Assembly (NCBI GenBank): GCA_903932805.1
Contig: CAIZHO010000606.1
Coordinates: forward strand, 1 to 15,892
Reading direction: 5' to 3'
Origin: an uncultured Roseiflexaceae bacterium
GTDB taxonomy: Bacteria; Chloroflexota; Chloroflexia; Chloroflexales; Roseiflexaceae
DNA length: 15,892 nucleotides
A program made the translations under genes and the position numbers. This document shows, one piece after another, positions 13,457 through 15,892 of the stretch. The notes below the pieces were generated by a model, which worked only from the letters and a program-made list of their open reading frames with translations, was not told the origin of the DNA and made no database searches. Position 1 is the first letter of the stretch. The number at the start of each line of letters is the position of its first letter.

Positions 13457-15892
13457 TTACTTCTGAAACAAGCGATCGATGCGCAGTACCTTGGGGTTGG
13501 CCAAGACGACCATGGGTGCGCGGACCGTTGCCGCAGGATCGGTCGATACACTGACGTCATCGATGACTACTTCACCAGCGATGGATGAATCAGTGACATA
13601 GTTGAACCCAATTTTGACACGCGTATTCACATACGGCGTCATATCGATCGACCACTGACCGGTGCGTTGTGTGCGACAGATATCGACACGCCCCACAACA
13701 ACTTCGTTGACTTCGACATTAAGTACGTCGTAGTAGGCTCCACAGAACTCATTCGTACGCGGGGTCACCCGAAAGAGCAGTGATTTGGCCGACGCCGGAA
13801 CAGTGACATACTGCGCGATGCGGCGTGTTGTCATATTCGTGCTGTCGACCAGATACGAACCAAGCTTTGCCACCCCGCCTAGGATCATCTGACCGGGCTG
13901 TGCACCGAGCTCGCGGCTGTTTTCGGCCCAGCTCCCTTCACCACGTGCACTGAAGTCGCCATTCGTGAGTGTGGTATTGGTACGCGCCGGCACGAAGTTC
14001 ACCGTGTCGATGTACCACGAGCTCGTGTTGTACGCATTGTTATCAACGACAAATGCCAAGGTGACCGTTTGACCGGCGTAGCTACTGAGGTCGAACTCGA
14101 GCGTGTCGTACTCGGCAACAGTGGTCCAGCGGGCGCGATTACAGAGCGTCCATTCGCGGATGGTGGTCCCGTTGACGGTGAATCGGGCCTTGTCAGCACT
14201 GCTTGCACACGATGTTTCGAAAGAAGCCATCCCCTGGTGCACGCGCAAGGTCGTCGCGTCGGTGGGTACCGTGATGGTCTGGGCAATCGTCGATACTTCG
14301 CTGGGCATGTCACCGATCCAGGCAAGCGTTGTCCCAAACCAGCTGGGGAAACCGTAGCCGGGCCAGGTGCCGATGCTGACCGAACCCTCGCTGAGGCTCG
14401 AAGACTCGGTCCAACCGGTTGCACCCAATTCGAAATCAGGGTTTACGATATCTCCGGTGACCGGTGTTGCTGTCGGTGGTACCACAAAGGTTTCGGTCGG
14501 GGTAATAGTAGGTGTACGCGTTTTTGTTGCAGTACGTGTCGGCGATGGCGTTTTGGTAGGGGTCGCCGTGCGTGATGGGGTCAGCGTGATTGTGGGCACC
14601 AGGATCGCGCCGTCTGGAGCTTGCTGATTGTACAAACTACTGATCGCCGCTGCATCAATACGTCCTGCGGCGATGAATAGTTCATCAACGTCAATCATGC
14701 TGAAGGCGCGCCCCGTTGAGCCCACCAGCCACTGGCTCGGCAACAAACTCCCGCGGATGCGTTTTGCCACACCATTCGCTACACCATCGACATAGACATT
14801 GAGCCCATTTGTACTCCCTGGGGTCAGCAGACAGCCAATCTGATGCCACTTGTTGTCCGCGACCGGGGTCTTCCCCGTCACCGTAACGGACTCATATGGC
14901 GTCACAAATGAACAAACAGGGAACGAACCAACAATTGCCATGGTGTACACGTTGCGCGCGTTGGTGCTCTTCAGAATGGTCGCATTGCCTGCGCTGCGCA
15001 CCCACACGCTCGCCAACACCGATGGGAAGCGACGCTGCACGATGGTCGATGATGTAATCAATTCTGTCGTGTTGCTCGTATCGATGTGACCAGCGGTACC
15101 TTTGACGCCATCGGTTACTTCTGAAATACAGGTACGCGCGGTGTAGCGACAGCGCAGCTTGACTCCCGCATTTGCGTGTCTGCTGCGGCTGATGCTGGCT
15201 ATTGTGTCAAATGACTCATACAAGATGATGTCACTGCGCAAGACCTGCGTCGGGGTACGGGTGAGCGTGGCGACGGGGGTGTTGGATGGGGTCAATGTCT
15301 CACTCGGGGTCAACGTTTCACGTGGGGTCAATGTCTCGCTCGGAGTCAACGTTTCGCTCGGGGTCAACGTCTCGCTCGGCGTTTGCGACGGGGTGAGGGT
15401 TACGGTACTCGTCGGGGTCAGTGTCGAAGTCCGTGTGGCAGAGGGCACGACGGTATTGGTCGCCGTGGGTGGTGTCGTTGCAGTAGCTGTTCGCGACGGG
15501 GTGAGCGTCGTTGAGGGCGTCAGCACGACCGTGGGCGTCAACGTGCCGATCGTACGTTGCAGTGCCGTCGCAGCCAGACCAGCGTTCAAGATGCCTGTTC
15601 CGCACAACGAAGTGGTGCAGCTACTGACGGGGAACGCGGTCACATTTGCGCGCAAAATCGCTAAAATCTCTGCAACGGTGGCAGATGGTTTGATGCCATA
15701 GAGCAACGCCGCAACGCCAGCGACGTGCGGGGCTGCCATGCTCGTCCCTTGATAGTTGTCGTAACTTGCCGAGCCCGATGCGAGGGTTGTGGCGCCGCTC
15801 CAGAGCGTCGAGCGGATAGTGCCGCCCGACAATGGGTAACTGCCACTGTCGCCACCGTTGCCACCAGGAGCAGCGATGTCGATCATCGTGCC
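13457..15892 (-). CDS. Secreted subtilisin-like (S8) serine protease, C-terminal part with LamG-like and galactose-binding-like modules (cut by window edge)
   Basis: About 811 residues are present, the gene entering from the right edge in frame; an internal Met at 15886 is not the start. The first part is the end of a peptidase S8 domain with GTSMAAPHVAGVAALL, which carries the catalytic Ser. The Asp and His of the triad lie outside the window. Next comes a Thr/Pro linker with repeated TLTPSE (about residues 115-210), a LamG/concanavalin-like domain (about 215-420; NKWHQIGCLL and LNVYVDGVANG), a second Thr/Pro linker (about 428-465) and two related beta domains opening NPDFELGATGW and NGDFSARGEGSW, like carbohydrate- or galactose-binding jelly rolls. 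There is no LPxTG or other sorting signal at the end, FQK. It is probably a secreted protease held to cell surface or matrix glycans. Confidence 0.88.
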   Translation of the reverse strand, partial: GTMIDIAAPGGNGGDSGSYPLSGGTIRSTLWSGATTLASGSASYDNYQGTSMAAPHVAGVAALLYGIKPSATVAEILAILRANVTAFPVSSCTTSLCGTGILNAGLAATALQRTIGTLTPTVVLTPSTTLTPSRTATATTPPTATNTVVPSATRTSTLTPTSTVTLTPSQTPSETLTPSETLTPSETLTPRETLTPSETLTPSNTPVATLTRTPTQVLRSDIILYESFDTIASISRSRHANAGVKLRCRYTARTCISEVTDGVKGTAGHIDTSNTTELITSSTIVQRRFPSVLASVWVRSAGNATILKSTNARNVYTMAIVGSFPVCSFVTPYESVTVTGKTPVADNKWHQIGCLLTPGSTNGLNVYVDGVANGVAKRIRGSLLPSQWLVGSTGRAFSMIDVDELFIAAGRIDAAAISSLYNQQAPDGAILVPTITLTPSRTATPTKTPSPTRTATKTRTPTITPTETFVVPPTATPVTGDIVNPDFELGATGWTESSSLSEGSVSIGTWPGYGFPSWFGTTLAWIGDMPSEVSTIAQTITVPTDATTLRVHQGMASFETSCASSADKARFTVNGTTIREWTLCNRARWTTVAEYDTLEFDLSSYAGQTVTLAFVVDNNAYNTSSWYIDTVNFVPARTNTTLTNGDFSARGEGSWAENSRELGAQPGQMILGGVAKLGSYLVDSTNMTTRRIAQYVTVPASAKSLLFRVTPRTNEFCGAYYDVLNVEVNEVVVGRVDICRTQRTGQWSIDMTPYVNTRVKIGFNYVTDSSIAGEVVIDDVSVSTDPAATVRAPMVVLANPKVLRIDRLFQK
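15289..15378 (-). repeat. Five tandem 18-bp units encoding TLTPSE repeats
   Basis: Five contiguous units of the type GGGTCAACGTCTCGCTCG (plus strand) encode the first Thr/Pro linker of the subtilase, six residues each. Units differ at a few, often third, codon positions and one encodes TLTPRE. Degenerate TP-rich sequence continues on both sides (about 15250-15545). The period of 18 keeps frame, so changes in copy number would only alter linker length. Confidence 0.9.

Noticed and set aside
15289..15378. Tandem repeats as a CRISPR array
   Set aside because: The 18-bp units are contiguous, with no spacers, and encode an in-frame protein linker.
15159..15701. 180-codon plus-strand frame rich in Gly-Val repeats
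   Set aside because: It is the antisense reading of the Thr/Pro repeat linker of the subtilase; the regular pattern is a by-product of the 18-bp repeat.

Overview
The window looks like chromosomal DNA of a bacterium, most probably a Chloroflexota (Chloroflexia-like) species. The clues are moderately GC-rich coding sequence, secreted or membrane proteins with long Thr/Pro or Pro/acidic linkers, a subtilase fused to jelly-roll-like modules, and a small-domain/TM/linker protein of a kind common in that phylum. The taxonomic call is an inference from style; there is no rRNA or phylogenetic marker here.

Region 1 (1-4686, all minus strand) is an NAD+ salvage and synthesis cluster transcribed right to left: nadE (glutamine-dependent NAD synthetase), nrtR (Nudix-derived repressor, start overlapping the nadE stop by 4 nt), then, after a gap with its own good promoter, pncA (nicotinamidase) and pncB (nicotinate phosphoribosyltransferase), which share one base at their junction. 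The first codons of a UvrD/Rep-type helicase follow and run off the left edge. PncA, PncB and NadE supply three of the four steps from nicotinamide to NAD+; the adenylyltransferase NadD is not in the window. A 21-bp imperfect palindrome on the -10 box of the pncA promoter is a good candidate NrtR operator. The Nudix box of NrtR has lost its catalytic glutamates.

Region 2 (4766-7547) holds a small two-TM protein with a pore-loop-like segment (plus strand), then convergently a two-gene minus-strand unit: a DUF6882-like protein and a HEAT-repeat protein joined as TAAATG. The functions of all three are unknown.

Region 3 (7712-12001, plus strand) is an operon-like set for surface polysaccharide or glycan modification: an MBOAT O-acyltransferase (AlgI-like), a multi-pass membrane protein ending in an AlgJ/AlgX-like SGNH domain with visible Asp-His and Ser, and a Gfo/Idh/MocA oxidoreductase.

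Region 4 (12002-15892) has a gene-free gap, a tRNA-Thr(UGU) gene on the minus strand with encoded CCA, a strong promoter and a strong terminator, a plus-strand single-TM protein with an N-terminal biotinyl/lipoyl-like domain, a long hairpin between convergent genes, and the C-terminal part of a large secreted subtilisin-like protease with Thr/Pro linkers, a LamG-like domain and two galactose-binding-like domains, running off the right edge.
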